Notes under the pieces: model-generated
What the model was told of the DNA's origin: nothing
What the model saw: the letters and a program-made list of their open reading frames with translations, nothing else
Databases searched by the model: none
Part shown: positions 32,775 to 40,554 of the stretch, one piece after another
Layout of the letters: the number at the start of each line of letters is the position of its first letter
How positions within the stretch are numbered: the stretch's first letter is position 1
Translations under genes and position numbers: made by a program
DNA from: a virus
Reading direction: 5' to 3' (one strand)
Length of the DNA: 41,275 nt
Virus record (IMG/VR): IMGVR_UViG_3300047557_000848
Span: 1 to 41,275 of that record

Positions 32775-33403
32775 TTGTAAGGACTGACCCCACCGAGTAA
32801 GTTATTCAGGTGTCGCATTGCGCTGTTACATCTGCGGTCTGCAGTAGTGAAGTGGCACTCTAGTACCTGCCCTATCTGTGCAAGGGTAAGGTTTTCGTGA
32901 TAGCGCAGCGTAAGTATGCGCTGATCCTCTTGCTCTAATGCAACGTAAGCCTTCTTAATATCAATCAGCGTAGCAAGTAGTGTGCCACCTTCTGCTGGAG
33001 ACGATGAACCCTTAGGCATACCATCTTGTATCATCTCTTGTGCTTGCTCTAACACTGTGCCATCTAGTACGGAAGCAATAACAAACGGAAGCAACTGCGC
33101 CAGCGTTGCACTCTCGTAGTATGCCTCATCTCCTAGTTGATAGCCGGACTTGTGAGCCTTCTCCTTACGACAGTAGCGCTCAGCTGCACGCTTCATCTGC
33201 CACGCTATCTTCTGCTCGTTATGCCTGCGCTTTTCTGTATCCTCTTCACCTAACTGCTCGTTGATGTAGGCAGCACGAGTCATAGCCCAGTGCAGGCACT
33301 CCTGCTTCACGTCATCACGCTCGACAAACTTTCTGTAACTCTTGTACACATTACTAGCAACGCTAGGCACTATGTCATAAACAGATGGGTGTATCTCAGT
33401 CAC
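32771..33403 (-). CDS. Sigma-70-like factor
   Basis: This 210-aa protein has a region-2-like helical stretch early (YRKFVERDDVKQECLHWAM) and a clear region-4-type helix-turn-helix near the end (LRYHENLTLAQIGQVLECHF). The middle is basic. It would bind host RNA polymerase core and change promoter choice. Two TATAAATA boxes in the late block are natural candidates for its targets, which is inference. Confidence 0.65.
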   Translation of the reverse strand: MTEIHPSVYDIVPSVASNVYKSYRKFVERDDVKQECLHWAMTRAAYINEQLGEEDTEKRRHNEQKIAWQMKRAAERYCRKEKAHKSGYQLGDEAYYESATLAQLLPFVIASVLDGTVLEQAQEMIQDGMPKGSSSPAEGGTLLATLIDIKKAYVALEQEDQRILTLRYHENLTLAQIGQVLECHFTTADRRCNSAMRHLNNLLGGVSPYK

Positions 33404-33704
33404 AGTTAGGTAGTTCCGAATCTATAATGTGCTGAAGGTTCAGCAACTTGATTGCAAGGAAGTCTATGTAGTTACTGGCATCGGCCAGCTCTTCTACCAG
33501 TTCTCTGATGGTATCGGAGAAAGAAAAGGACTCGAACTTCTGTCCTTTAGCAAGTGAGTACTGGTCTGCGCCAACACCACGCACACGAGATGCACGCAAG
33601 GACGCAAAGGATTCAATGAAAGATGTTAAGTCTTCAGTGGATACACCATCTGCCCTGTATCCTGTAACTGCAGCGTGGTCTACGAGCGGATTCGTGTTGG
33701 ACAT
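33396..33704 (-). CDS. Helical protein, possible MazG-like NTP pyrophosphatase
   Basis: From the ATG at 33704 (MSNTNPLVDHAAVTGYRADG) this gives 102 residues. The end, DTIRELVEELADASNYIDFL, resembles the helices of all-alpha NTP pyrophosphatases with EExxD-type metal sites. That would make it a nucleotide-pool enzyme, but the match is partial. An upstream TTG start is possible but overlaps another small frame. Confidence 0.5.
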   Translation of the reverse strand: MSNTNPLVDHAAVTGYRADGVSTEDLTSFIESFASLRASRVRGVGADQYSLAKGQKFESFSFSDTIRELVEELADASNYIDFLAIKLLNLQHIIDSELPNCD

Positions 33705-33775
33705 ATTAAGAGCGTCTCCTCTTCTTCGTTGATCTGCAAGATGTGAAAGCCCATAGTATGCAAAGTCTGTATCAT
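33680..33775 (-). CDS. Possible micro-protein between primase and 33396 gene
   Basis: This 31-aa frame reads MIQTLHTMGFHILQINEEEE and ends CPTRIRS. It overlaps the start of the next gene by 25 bases. No good ribosome site is seen and it may not be translated. Confidence 0.3.
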   Translation of the reverse strand: MIQTLHTMGFHILQINEEEETLLICPTRIRS

Positions 33776-33791
33776 CTGTTGCCAATCACTC

Positions 33792-34442
33792 TTATCCAAT
33801 CGCCTCACCCACTAGCAGAGTCTTTGTCGCTTCAGCGCCATAGGCTAAGTAGTAGTCGTTGATGTCCATACTTGGGGGCAAATGTACTATAGTTCCGTTT
33901 AATACTTCTTGTTGGACACGCTTAGAGAACTCAGCTCCTGGGTTGGTGCCATCTTCCTTCACGTCGTTATCTCCCACGATATACACACTGTCATAACCAT
34001 TAAGTAACTTAGCAAAGTGTGGCTTCCAAGCCTGCACTCCGGGTACTCCCACTGCAGGTATACCCAGTACACCTGAGACTATGACTGTATCTAACTCACC
34101 TTCGCAGACAACGATATGCCTACTTAAGATTGTAGTATCAGTGACGTTATAGAGATGTGCCTTCTGCCCAGTAGGTGAGCCATACTTAGGCTTGCCATCA
34201 TCTAACCTACGAAACTTGAAGCCTACGCAGCTACCAAGGGCAGTGATGTACGGAATAGATATCCAGCCATCGTGCAGTTCGTGACCATTCATAGGATCGG
34301 TAACAGTACCGAGCATATAAAGGGCTGCTACCTCTTCAGATATCCCACGTTCTGAGAGCGCGACGAGAGCCTCTGGACTTATTTGCTGAGCGTATCTGTG
34401 CGCCGCTTCCAGCAGCAATTTCGATTGCACGTTTGAGGCCAT
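33792..34442 (-). CDS. Primase TOPRIM subunit (split primase)
   Basis: This 216-aa protein begins with helices including SPEALVALSERGISEEVAAL, typical of primase bodies, and has a TOPRIM core: VVCEGELD near 111-118 and VGDND near 156-160 for metal. It would make RNA primers with the zinc part encoded just upstream. It starts with ATG after GGAG, 107 bases inside the zinc gene, in the +1 frame. Confidence 0.8.
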   Translation of the reverse strand: MASNVQSKLLLEAAHRYAQQISPEALVALSERGISEEVAALYMLGTVTDPMNGHELHDGWISIPYITALGSCVGFKFRRLDDGKPKYGSPTGQKAHLYNVTDTTILSRHIVVCEGELDTVIVSGVLGIPAVGVPGVQAWKPHFAKLLNGYDSVYIVGDNDVKEDGTNPGAEFSKRVQQEVLNGTIVHLPPSMDINDYYLAYGAEATKTLLVGEAIG

Positions 34443-34713
34443 CGTTAAACTCCAAGTTCTCTATGAGGCAAACAATGTTTGCGGCATTGCCTCCTTTACC
34501 GCAGGTATGGCAGAAATACAGGTTGTCATAGGTATTGATGACAGCTGACCTTCTACTATCAGAATGTAAACAGCACCGCACTGATGCTGACTTACCTTCT
34601 CTTACTTCACCGCCGAAAAATCTAATGATTACATCTATGGGGATTGAGTTTGCATCAACGGAACCTTTGTACCTGCCCGCCTTACGTACCCTGGACCAGT
34701 CTTGTGCTGGCAT
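34336..34713 (-). CDS. Primase zinc-finger subunit (split primase)
   Basis: This 125-aa protein from the ATG at 34713 has the CHC2 zinc finger that starts bacterial primases: CCLH near 47-50, then YFCHTCGKGG near 66-75. Its end (from about residue 90) is read in a different frame from the TOPRIM gene over the shared 107 bases. The start was chosen over an upstream GTG because AAGGGG lies just before it. Confidence 0.78.
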   Translation of the reverse strand: MPAQDWSRVRKAGRYKGSVDANSIPIDVIIRFFGGEVREGKSASVRCCLHSDSRRSAVINTYDNLYFCHTCGKGGNAANIVCLIENLEFNDGLKRAIEIAAGSGAQIRSANKSRGSRRALRTWDI

Positions 34714-34814
34714 ACACACCCCTTTATGTCGCACTTATCGTGCCAGTGTGCAGCACGCTTTAGATGTCCCACGCTATTCTCTTCGCCTGCCCTAATGCAG
34801 TATGAACAAATCAT
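34635..34814 (-). CDS. Cys/His-rich small zinc protein
   Basis: This 59-aa protein reads MICSYCIRAGEENSV and then HWHDKCDIKGCVCQHKTGPG. The Cys and His pattern resembles small zinc proteins common in actinophages. It overlaps the primase zinc gene by 79 bases at its end and shares TAATG with the gene before. Confidence 0.6.
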   Translation of the reverse strand: MICSYCIRAGEENSVGHLKRAAHWHDKCDIKGCVCQHKTGPGYVRRAGTKVPLMQTQSP

Positions 34815-34987
34815 TATTCTACCTTCTCAAACGCTTCGATAAGTTCTGAGTACTTCAACCTTGTGAGTGGTCGCTTACCCGTATCCCAACTTTCTCCTTC
34901 TAAGAAGAGAGCTATGTAATGTTCATTTACACTAAGGTAATCGTAGGTGTCAAAGATTGCACCTGTTGCCTTGCTACGCCACTTCAC
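34814..34987 (-). CDS. Small hypothetical protein
   Basis: This 57-aa protein starts at GTG in a GTGA junction and reads MKWRSKATGAIFDTYDYLSV, ending SELIEAFEKVE. No family is recognised. Confidence 0.5.
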   Translation of the reverse strand: MKWRSKATGAIFDTYDYLSVNEHYIALFLEGESWDTGKRPLTRLKYSELIEAFEKVE

Positions 34988-35196
34988 GCTTGATCCAACT
35001 CTTCTGCTATTTTCTGGTATCTCTTGTACCTATCAGCAATACTCTGTCGCCACTTAGGGCTGAAGTAATAGACGCTAATATCAAAGAAGATAAGCGACAA
35101 CTGGAAGCCGCGCTTATGTATGGTAAAGCCTACTGATACTGCTGAGAAGTACCAGTCAATATCAATATCAATTCTGTTCAGTATCGTCAGACTCAT
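34984..35196 (-). CDS. Small hypothetical protein, beta-rich
   Basis: This 70-aa protein has alternating beta segments (IDIDWYFSAVSVGFTIHKRG and FFDISVYYF) and ends in a helix. It begins inside the resolvase gene in another frame. It may be membrane-associated. Function unknown. Confidence 0.5.
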   Translation of the reverse strand: MSLTILNRIDIDIDWYFSAVSVGFTIHKRGFQLSLIFFDISVYYFSPKWRQSIADRYKRYQKIAEELDQA

Positions 35197-35632
35197 CTGT
35201 TGTCTCCTCTACTACTTCTGCTGCTGGAGCTTCGCTCCAAGTCTCTGTGCTAGTAATTTCACCTTGTGGTGTTGGCATTGTCTTCTCCTTTAACCATTGC
35301 TCTAACGACTGGACCACCCAGGCGTCCTTAATACCAGAGTTGCGACGCTTAACCACAACGTAATGCAGTGGCACTTCCCCAATACCACGAGCCTTAGCGT
35401 AGTTAAGCGCCTCAACCTCTGCCTGCCTCCAGAACTCCGGTAAGTCTAGTCTTGCCGTGTTCTTGAGTTCTAGTATGTATGTCTGTCCCGCGACAACTAC
35501 TACTAGATCTCCTTCGTCGTCCTTGCCTGCTAGCCGTAGTCGCTCAGCTAACACACCAAGACCACGAAACCATTTCATTACATCAATCTCAAAGGCTGCG
35601 CCTTTTGCTTTGTTGTACTTAGGACTACTCAT
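35168..35632 (-). CDS. Holliday-junction-resolvase-like nuclease
   Basis: From the ATG at 35632 this gives 154 residues. The order KGAAFEIDVMKWFRGLG, then Asp42 in EGDLVVVV and Glu55-x-Lys57 in YILELKNTA, is that of Hjc-type PD-(D/E)XK resolvases. The Glu/Thr-rich tail after about residue 120 is disordered. It likely trims branched DNA during replication or packaging. Confidence 0.72.
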   Translation of the reverse strand: MSSPKYNKAKGAAFEIDVMKWFRGLGVLAERLRLAGKDDEGDLVVVVAGQTYILELKNTARLDLPEFWRQAEVEALNYAKARGIGEVPLHYVVVKRRNSGIKDAWVVQSLEQWLKEKTMPTPQGEITSTETWSEAPAAEVVEETTDESDDTEQN

Positions 35633-35780
35633 CTTTACCGGTATCGTAAACAGCCTTGCCATTCTCATCCAGCTTTACCTTAAGAATCTTCAAGTCAATC
35701 AGCACCATCAACAGGTTAGTCATATCCTGCTTGAGTTGTTTAATCTCATTCTTCAGATACTGAATCTCTGTATTAGCCAT
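35625..35780 (-). CDS. Coiled-coil micro-protein
   Basis: This 51-aa protein (MANTEIQYLKNEIKQLKQDM) is mainly a coiled coil with a short loop. It fills the gap between helicase and resolvase with overlaps on both sides and could link or regulate them. Confidence 0.55.
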   Translation of the reverse strand: MANTEIQYLKNEIKQLKQDMTNLLMVLIDLKILKVKLDENGKAVYDTGKDE

Positions 35781-36655
35781 CACGCTATCTCTCTTCCATA
35801 TTCGTCCTCTGGAACATAGTTGCTAGTATAACCTGCACGTGCATCTCTTGCGAGCATAGCGCCATACGAGTTGTTATCTGATATCTGACAAGCACCATAG
35901 TTCACATACAGGGTTACATAGTCCTTGCCATCTGCTGCGTGTGGACCAAAGCGGTTCTTGACCGCTGCTACCTTTAACTCACCTTGTACTGGGTGATAGC
36001 CCAGTGTCAGGATAAGTGCAGGCAACTGGCTTACCTTGCCGTGAATAGCACGACGTGCTGGTGGTTCTGTTGGTGAGCCATACTCTGATTGCTCAGAGAC
36101 GTGGTGCAGTACCAGTACACAGGCTTCAGTCTTGCGTGCCATATCGTGTAACTCCATCATAATTGCACGAAGCCCGGCCCATTCGTTGTCTGTCTCAGCA
36201 GCTACATTCATAAGGTTATCTATGATGATCAACTCAGGGGCCAGCCCGTACAACTCTACGTATGCCTTAATCTCCAACTCGATATCATCGAGTGACGGAC
36301 TGGAATCAAAGACCCACTTGATATGACTTAACTTATCAAAGTGCTTGTCGTAGTAGTGAGAGTCTGCAGATAGATTCTGCTCAACTGTTACTTGATTGTG
36401 ACCGCTAGTATGCGCTGCTGCTCTCATCATTACAGTTGTTGTATCTGTATCAGCTGAAAAGAACAACGTAGGTCTTTGTGCCTTGACCGCGTATATCAGT
36501 GCAAACATAGACTTACCAGCATTCGGTGCGGCAGCAACCATACAGACTTGTCCTCTACGGAACTTAATCTGCTTGGCTGCTAGCCCACTCCAGGCATCAG
36601 GAAGAGGCGTTGCTTTGGTGAGAACAGTACCCCACGCCCGTTGTAGGTCAAGCAA
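35780..36655 (-). CDS. DnaB-type helicase/RecA-fold ATPase
   Basis: This 291-aa protein has Walker A AAPNAGKS near 42-49, Walker B LIIIDN near 142-147 and a following LVLHHVS segment, as in replicative helicases and their RepA-type relatives. It lacks the N-terminal domain of bacterial DnaB. It starts with TTG after an AAAGGGGGAG site, inside the end of the WhiB gene. With the primase genes it should form the replisome's priming unit. Confidence 0.78.
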   Translation of the reverse strand: MLDLQRAWGTVLTKATPLPDAWSGLAAKQIKFRRGQVCMVAAAPNAGKSMFALIYAVKAQRPTLFFSADTDTTTVMMRAAAHTSGHNQVTVEQNLSADSHYYDKHFDKLSHIKWVFDSSPSLDDIELEIKAYVELYGLAPELIIIDNLMNVAAETDNEWAGLRAIMMELHDMARKTEACVLVLHHVSEQSEYGSPTEPPARRAIHGKVSQLPALILTLGYHPVQGELKVAAVKNRFGPHAADGKDYVTLYVNYGACQISDNNSYGAMLARDARAGYTSNYVPEDEYGREIA

Positions 36656-36914
36656 CGAACTCCCCCTTTACGATAATGTTTAACGACTTACGGATTGGTC
36701 TGCGATCTGTTTCAGTCAGACCGCCCCAGATTCCGTATCTTTCATTCTTTATACCCCACTCTGCACATTCAGTTTGGTGGGGACAGGAGCGACATATTCT
36801 TTTGGCCATATTGATTTCAGTTTGGCCAAGTTGGTTCTCCTCCTTTTCAGGGAAGAACAAGTCACCACCTATCTCAGCGCAGCTTGGGTTCTCATAGAAC
36901 CTCGGCTCGCGCAT
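36648..36914 (-). CDS. whiB: WhiB-family iron-sulfur regulator
   Basis: This 88-aa protein has the WhiB set of four Cys (12, 41, 44, 50) for a 4Fe-4S cluster and the GIWGG turn at 61-65, followed by a basic RRPIRKS. WhiB proteins are limited to actinobacteria and their phages, where they bind the primary sigma factor. This is the strongest host marker in the window. Confidence 0.92.
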   Translation of the reverse strand: MREPRFYENPSCAEIGGDLFFPEKEENQLGQTEINMAKRICRSCPHQTECAEWGIKNERYGIWGGLTETDRRPIRKSLNIIVKGEFVA

Positions 36915-36917
36915 ACA

Positions 36918-37304
36918 CTAACGAACCCAGATAGTCTCGCACTTATCTGCTGCACCCTTAGGTGCAGCGCACATATAACCCTGCCAAGGTCCACGTGCTG
37001 ATGTGCCTGTCTTAAAGGCCATCACTCCGTGCTTACAGGTCTTGGTTGCAGATGCTGCATCCTGCCCAGTATTAGTTACTGCAACTGGTGTTGCATTGAA
37101 CTGTGACTGGATATTAGATACTGCAGCAGCGGTGGCGTTGCCACCTGATAGTTCAGATGATGTTGACTTAATCAAAGCTGCGACCATTGATAGGTCAGTA
37201 AGACCTGTCTCAAGATCGCGCACATCTGATGCGTATAAATTGATGAGTGTTCCATCTGCCAACTTGTAGTTGATTTGGAACTTTGTGTTCTCATTTGCAG
37301 CCAT
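36918..37304 (-). CDS. Zinc-ribbon-ended replication-module protein
   Basis: This 128-aa protein has an N-terminal beta-alpha part (KFQINYKLADGTLINLYASD), an Ala/Thr-rich linker, and a C-terminal CKHGVMAFKTG...YMCAAP...C group that may bind zinc. It lies between a RecB-like nuclease and WhiB. Some actinophages have a protein of this sort beside the recombination genes; role unknown. Confidence 0.5.
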   Translation of the reverse strand: MAANENTKFQINYKLADGTLINLYASDVRDLETGLTDLSMVAALIKSTSSELSGGNATAAAVSNIQSQFNATPVAVTNTGQDAASATKTCKHGVMAFKTGTSARGPWQGYMCAAPKGAADKCETIWVR

Positions 37305-38258
37305 TTACTTTCCTCCACTTGGTTTGATGTTTAGTCTTACTGATTCGTTACCAACAATCTTGGGAACAAACCCTAGAAGTTTCTCAACCTCTTTTGCGTC
37401 TACAGTCTCACGACCTTTGACTGTTGTCCAACTGATTTCGATACCACTTGCAGTAGTTCCGGTAGCACCTTCAAGGCTTGCCTTGTAAGAGTCTCGCTCT
37501 TTCTCTAGCTCCTTTATCTTGCTGTCTAACTGTAAGTAGTGCAGTGCGTGCTTGTCAACTTCTTCGTCCTCAATCACGACTTCACTAAGGACGATACGTT
37601 CTTTCTTGAGACCACCGCAACCCATCTGCTCACTAGCATCGTAGTACTGGCAGTAGTTCTTGCAGAAAGAAGCTTCTTTTTCTGGCTCTGGCAATGTAGT
37701 AGATGCCTTGACATTGGCTAGCCAAGTCATTGCCTCGATTGCAATAGACTCATCATAAGGTTCTGTGTGGACTCGTACACTATCCTCATCACCATCACGA
37801 GCGATTGCTACTAGGTTGACATCTTTGACCTTTGCCTTACCAGACTTCTCTAATAGGTATCCATATACCTGCACTTGCCAGCGCTGTTGCTTTGATGGAA
37901 AGTATGAAAGGTTCTTTAACTTGACTGTCTTCCAGTCAACAACTGAACCAGTCTCTGGAATGAACAAGTCAATGTGTGCCTTGATGCCGTCATACTCAAC
38001 TTCTGTTTCAACCCAGTACTTCTCACCATTAGGATCAATAGCCTCGATTGACTTCTCAATCTCTGCGTGAATAGCAGTACCCATAATGGCTGCAAGTTTC
38101 TTTAATTCAAAGTTAGTCTCTGGCTGTTCATTTAACCGGTACCAGACCTTGCGTTTACATCCACCAATTTCTGATGGACCAACTTGTGTTTGCTTAGAGC
38201 GGGACTTGTTAGCGTCCTTCTCGTGCAACACAGTCAGCAATAATTCTTTTGGATTCAT
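37305..38258 (-). CDS. RecB/Cas4-like nuclease with Fe-S cluster
   Basis: This 317-aa protein has the PD-(D/E)XK core of the RecB family: His64 in GTAIHAEIE, Asp97 in AHIDLF, Asp108-x-Lys110 in VVDWKTV, and the QVQVYGYLL helix. Cys34 plus Cys199, Cys203 and Cys214 fit the four-Cys iron-sulfur cluster of AddB/Cas4. It should degrade or process DNA ends in recombination. Confidence 0.82.
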   Translation of the reverse strand: MNPKELLLTVLHEKDANKSRSKQTQVGPSEIGGCKRKVWYRLNEQPETNFELKKLAAIMGTAIHAEIEKSIEAIDPNGEKYWVETEVEYDGIKAHIDLFIPETGSVVDWKTVKLKNLSYFPSKQQRWQVQVYGYLLEKSGKAKVKDVNLVAIARDGDEDSVRVHTEPYDESIAIEAMTWLANVKASTTLPEPEKEASFCKNYCQYYDASEQMGCGGLKKERIVLSEVVIEDEEVDKHALHYLQLDSKIKELEKERDSYKASLEGATGTTASGIEISWTTVKGRETVDAKEVEKLLGFVPKIVGNESVRLNIKPSGGK

Positions 38259-39097
38259 TCCTGCCCTCTTTCATCTTCTTCAAAGAAACACCCGCATCCA
38301 CCGATATCAGTTTCATCAATCAGCGTTGGAGCACTTTCAACTCTACGCCTTAATTCTACCAAAGGCAATGGTCTTTTAACGCCATCTTTCATATCTCTTA
38401 AAATAGACACATCCTTGCCTATATGTCTAATTACTTCTTGTTCTTTCTCTTCCCACATAGCAAAGCGTTCAGGCATAATTTCTAGCAACTTCTTAAACTG
38501 TGCTTGGCCAGCACGTACGCAACCACCACCGCAGTTGTTATGGCTGAATCCAAGATCGTAAAGACGAGGCGTTGTAAGTCCTTCGTCTTTAGCCCACTGT
38601 ATTAACTCAGGTTTATCAAAATACATTCTTGTTTCTCGGTGGTAATAAGGTTCAGCTAATGGGGCAATAGCTTGGTAAGGCTTATAGTTCTTAACGATTG
38701 CTGGCAAACGATGTGTTTCCGTCCAGTCAATACCCACGTACACGACAGTCTCTTCTGGGTCACAGTTCTCTTCAAGCCATTGACGAGCTGGCTTTTGTTT
38801 AAGTTCAAAGGAACAATGTGCTAGTCGAGAATTACCTAAGAATTTTCTTTCCTTGAATACATCCCAGATATCTTTACCTTGATTAAGGTACACGTAGGTA
38901 CCGCCAACATTCTTTACAGAATCATCTAGGAACCTGTATGTGTCTTCATCTTCTCCGATATGCGGGGATTCAGCATTACCCTTTACATCAGTAAAGACAA
39001 GGTAAAGGTCATCGGTGCCGTGCTTAGCAGCAACCATCTTTGCTGCAGCCCAGGAACCAATACCGCCTGAGTACATTACAACGTGTTTTACTGCCAC
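38255..39097 (-). CDS. PP-loop ATPase, PAPS-reductase-like
   Basis: This 280-aa protein has the PP-loop SGGIGS at 10-15, the signature of enzymes that adenylate a substrate, and in this family often move sulfur. Cys95, Cys189 and Cys193 (NNCGGGC) and a C-terminal GGCGC add possible metal or sulfur sites. Relatives include PAPS reductase and DndC, which modifies DNA with sulfur; no other dnd genes are visible. Its substrate is unknown. It starts with GTG. Confidence 0.72.
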   Translation of the reverse strand: MAVKHVVMYSGGIGSWAAAKMVAAKHGTDDLYLVFTDVKGNAESPHIGEDEDTYRFLDDSVKNVGGTYVYLNQGKDIWDVFKERKFLGNSRLAHCSFELKQKPARQWLEENCDPEETVVYVGIDWTETHRLPAIVKNYKPYQAIAPLAEPYYHRETRMYFDKPELIQWAKDEGLTTPRLYDLGFSHNNCGGGCVRAGQAQFKKLLEIMPERFAMWEEKEQEVIRHIGKDVSILRDMKDGVKRPLPLVELRRRVESAPTLIDETDIGGCGCFFEEDERGQE

Positions 39098-39195
39098 TTA
39101 CGATCATCTCTCCACTGTAGCCACGCATCAAATCCGTATGCGCTAACAAATCCAATAAGAAATGCTAGACCGCAGTATGCAATCAACTCTTTCAT
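39088..39195 (-). CDS. Single-span membrane micro-protein
   Basis: This 35-aa protein is a membrane helix (LIAYCGLAFLIGFVSAYGF) with a basic tail. It is overlapped at both ends, by the Ntn hydrolase (ATGA) and the PP-loop gene, which argues that it is translated. Confidence 0.5.
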   Translation of the reverse strand: MKELIAYCGLAFLIGFVSAYGFDAWLQWRDDRKWQ

Positions 39196-39752
39196 TTGTA
39201 AACCCTTTCCTGTACTACTACTTGTATCGGTGGTGAAGTGTTGATATCTAAAATGGATGCAATCTGCACTGCCTTCTCAGCTACCACACTTGCCGTGAGG
39301 ACCTTATTGTAATTCTTAGGTGGCAAGGAATACAAGTACCCAATAGCATAATTTCCACCAGAGCCTGCCGCGAATAGCCCACGCTCGGATGTGTTAAACG
39401 ATAGGTCGCCACCGATAGAGAAGAGATTGCCGTTGAACCCGATAAGGAACGAGAAGTTCATCTCCTTGTTATCTATCTCGTAGTTACCTTCCTTGAAGGC
39501 TGCAGAGATACTAGGCAGAATCTTGCTACCCATAAACCTCGTTGGGTCCTCACCGCGATAGAGCGGTGGCTTCCACGCATAGGCAAGGATATCTCCTGGA
39601 CGTGAGTCACCAGTAAGACCGAGTAGGTATTTACCAGTGCTGATTATCTTCGGAGTTTCTACTGAGATGATGCGTTGATCTCCGTCAGTTATCTGCGAAT
39701 CCGCAGCCATTAGAATGAAGTCAGGTCCTTGGACCCCTACTAAGGTTGTGAT
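39192..39752 (-). CDS. Proteasome/HslV-like Ntn hydrolase, likely ATC start
   Basis: Reading from ATC at 39752 gives 186 residues beginning ITTLVGVQGPDFILMAADSQ. If the first residue is removed, Thr1 and Asp17 fall exactly where proteasome beta and HslV need them, with Lys34 close to the usual 33, and GLTG and GSG blocks follow later. The first canonical start, ATG at 39710, would cut off the catalytic Thr. An AGAGG site lies 6 bases before the ATC. Upstream in frame there is no ATG, GTG or TTG before a TGA. Alternatives are a frameshift from the endonuclease gene or loss of function. Confidence 0.68.
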   Translation of the reverse strand: MTTLVGVQGPDFILMAADSQITDGDQRIISVETPKIISTGKYLLGLTGDSRPGDILAYAWKPPLYRGEDPTRFMGSKILPSISAAFKEGNYEIDNKEMNFSFLIGFNGNLFSIGGDLSFNTSERGLFAAGSGGNYAIGYLYSLPPKNYNKVLTASVVAEKAVQIASILDINTSPPIQVVVQERVYK

Positions 39753-40162
39753 GGTTCGCCTCTTTCCTCTAAATACTTCACAGCTTCAAGGAGTAAGATT
39801 TTATTATCCTTTGCATAACCCAATAGTAGGTTACAATCGTTACAAAGTAAACCGCGTACTTTCCCTGTATTGTGGTCGTGGTCTATGTATAGCGTAGGGT
39901 GATTTCTACCAGGCTTATCTGTTCCACAGATAGCACACAACCCACCTTGGTCTGTATTAAACTTATCATAATCTTCTTTTGTTATACCGTAACGTCTAAA
40001 CCGAGAGTATGTTCTGCCACGTTCAGGCTTGGAATACCTAGCAGTGCGTGCTAAATCAGCACGGCACTGTAAACAATACACAGATTTACCATCTTTGCGT
40101 GATTTATCAGAACCGAAAGCATCTACTGGGCGTTCTGTTTTGCAGTTGTGGCAATATTTCAT
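39740..40162 (-). CDS. Endonuclease VII-type HNH nuclease
   Basis: This 140-aa protein has N-terminal CxxC pairs (4/7 and 30/33) and the endonuclease VII core CAICG, DHDHNTGKVRGLLCNDCN, and a C-terminal helix. T4 endonuclease VII resolves junctions before packaging. It is the first gene of the leftward replication block and overlaps the Ntn hydrolase start region, so insertion as a homing gene is also possible. Confidence 0.82.
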   Translation of the reverse strand: MKYCHNCKTERPVDAFGSDKSRKDGKSVYCLQCRADLARTARYSKPERGRTYSRFRRYGITKEDYDKFNTDQGGLCAICGTDKPGRNHPTLYIDHDHNTGKVRGLLCNDCNLLLGYAKDNKILLLEAVKYLEERGEPSQP

Positions 40163-40284
40163 ATAACAAGTATAACAAAATATCGGCGTGTCGTACCAGA
40201 GACACGCTTACTAGGCGCTACAATATGAGCGTTAGCGAATAACAGTAAGCAGCCCTCACGGGCTGTAGGGAGTGAGGCCAGACA
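40163..40284. promoter_or_regulatory. Divergent control region with three inverted repeats
   Basis: The gap between leftward endonuclease VII and rightward genes holds GCGTGTC/GACACGC (40186-40207), CGCTA-N12-TAGCG (40216-40237) and the hairpin CAGCCC-TCAC-GGGCTG (40250-40265). The middle one matches the half-sites at 25613-25635. Promoters for both directions should lie here, but I could not pick certain -10/-35 boxes. Confidence 0.5.
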
Positions 40285-40554
40285 GTGCGAAGGCTCCGTC
40301 TACCAACCCTGCAAAAGTTCAGGTCCTATCGTAACCCATACAATGGCCTTCCTGAGCCTTACGGGACCGATTTAAGGGACTTAGGCCCAGTACACGTCTG
40401 TCCGTGTGGCTCTCAGGTATTCAACGCTATGGTGTCCTTTGATGACTTCGAGATATCCTGGTACTTCCTAGACGGAACCTGCGTCAGTTGTGGCAATCTA
40501 GTAAAACTACCTTGTCCTCCAGATCGTGATGAAGCACAGACTTTCGGAAGTTAA
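40285..40554 (+). CDS. Small zinc-binding protein
   Basis: This 89-aa protein starts at GTG and has HVCPCG and CVSCGNLVKLPCPPD, a zinc-ribbon pattern, with SFDDFEISWYFLDG between. It overlaps the HNH gene after it by 26 bases. Function unknown. Confidence 0.55.
   Translation: MRRLRLPTLQKFRSYRNPYNGLPEPYGTDLRDLGPVHVCPCGSQVFNAMVSFDDFEISWYFLDGTCVSCGNLVKLPCPPDRDEAQTFGS

Noticed and set aside
37003-38379. Several plus-strand frames opposite the RecB-like and neighbouring genes
   Set aside because: They are shadows of well-supported minus-strand genes with family motifs.
38255-39097. DNA phosphorothioation system
   Set aside because: Only the PP-loop protein is present; no DndA, DndD or DndE partner is seen.
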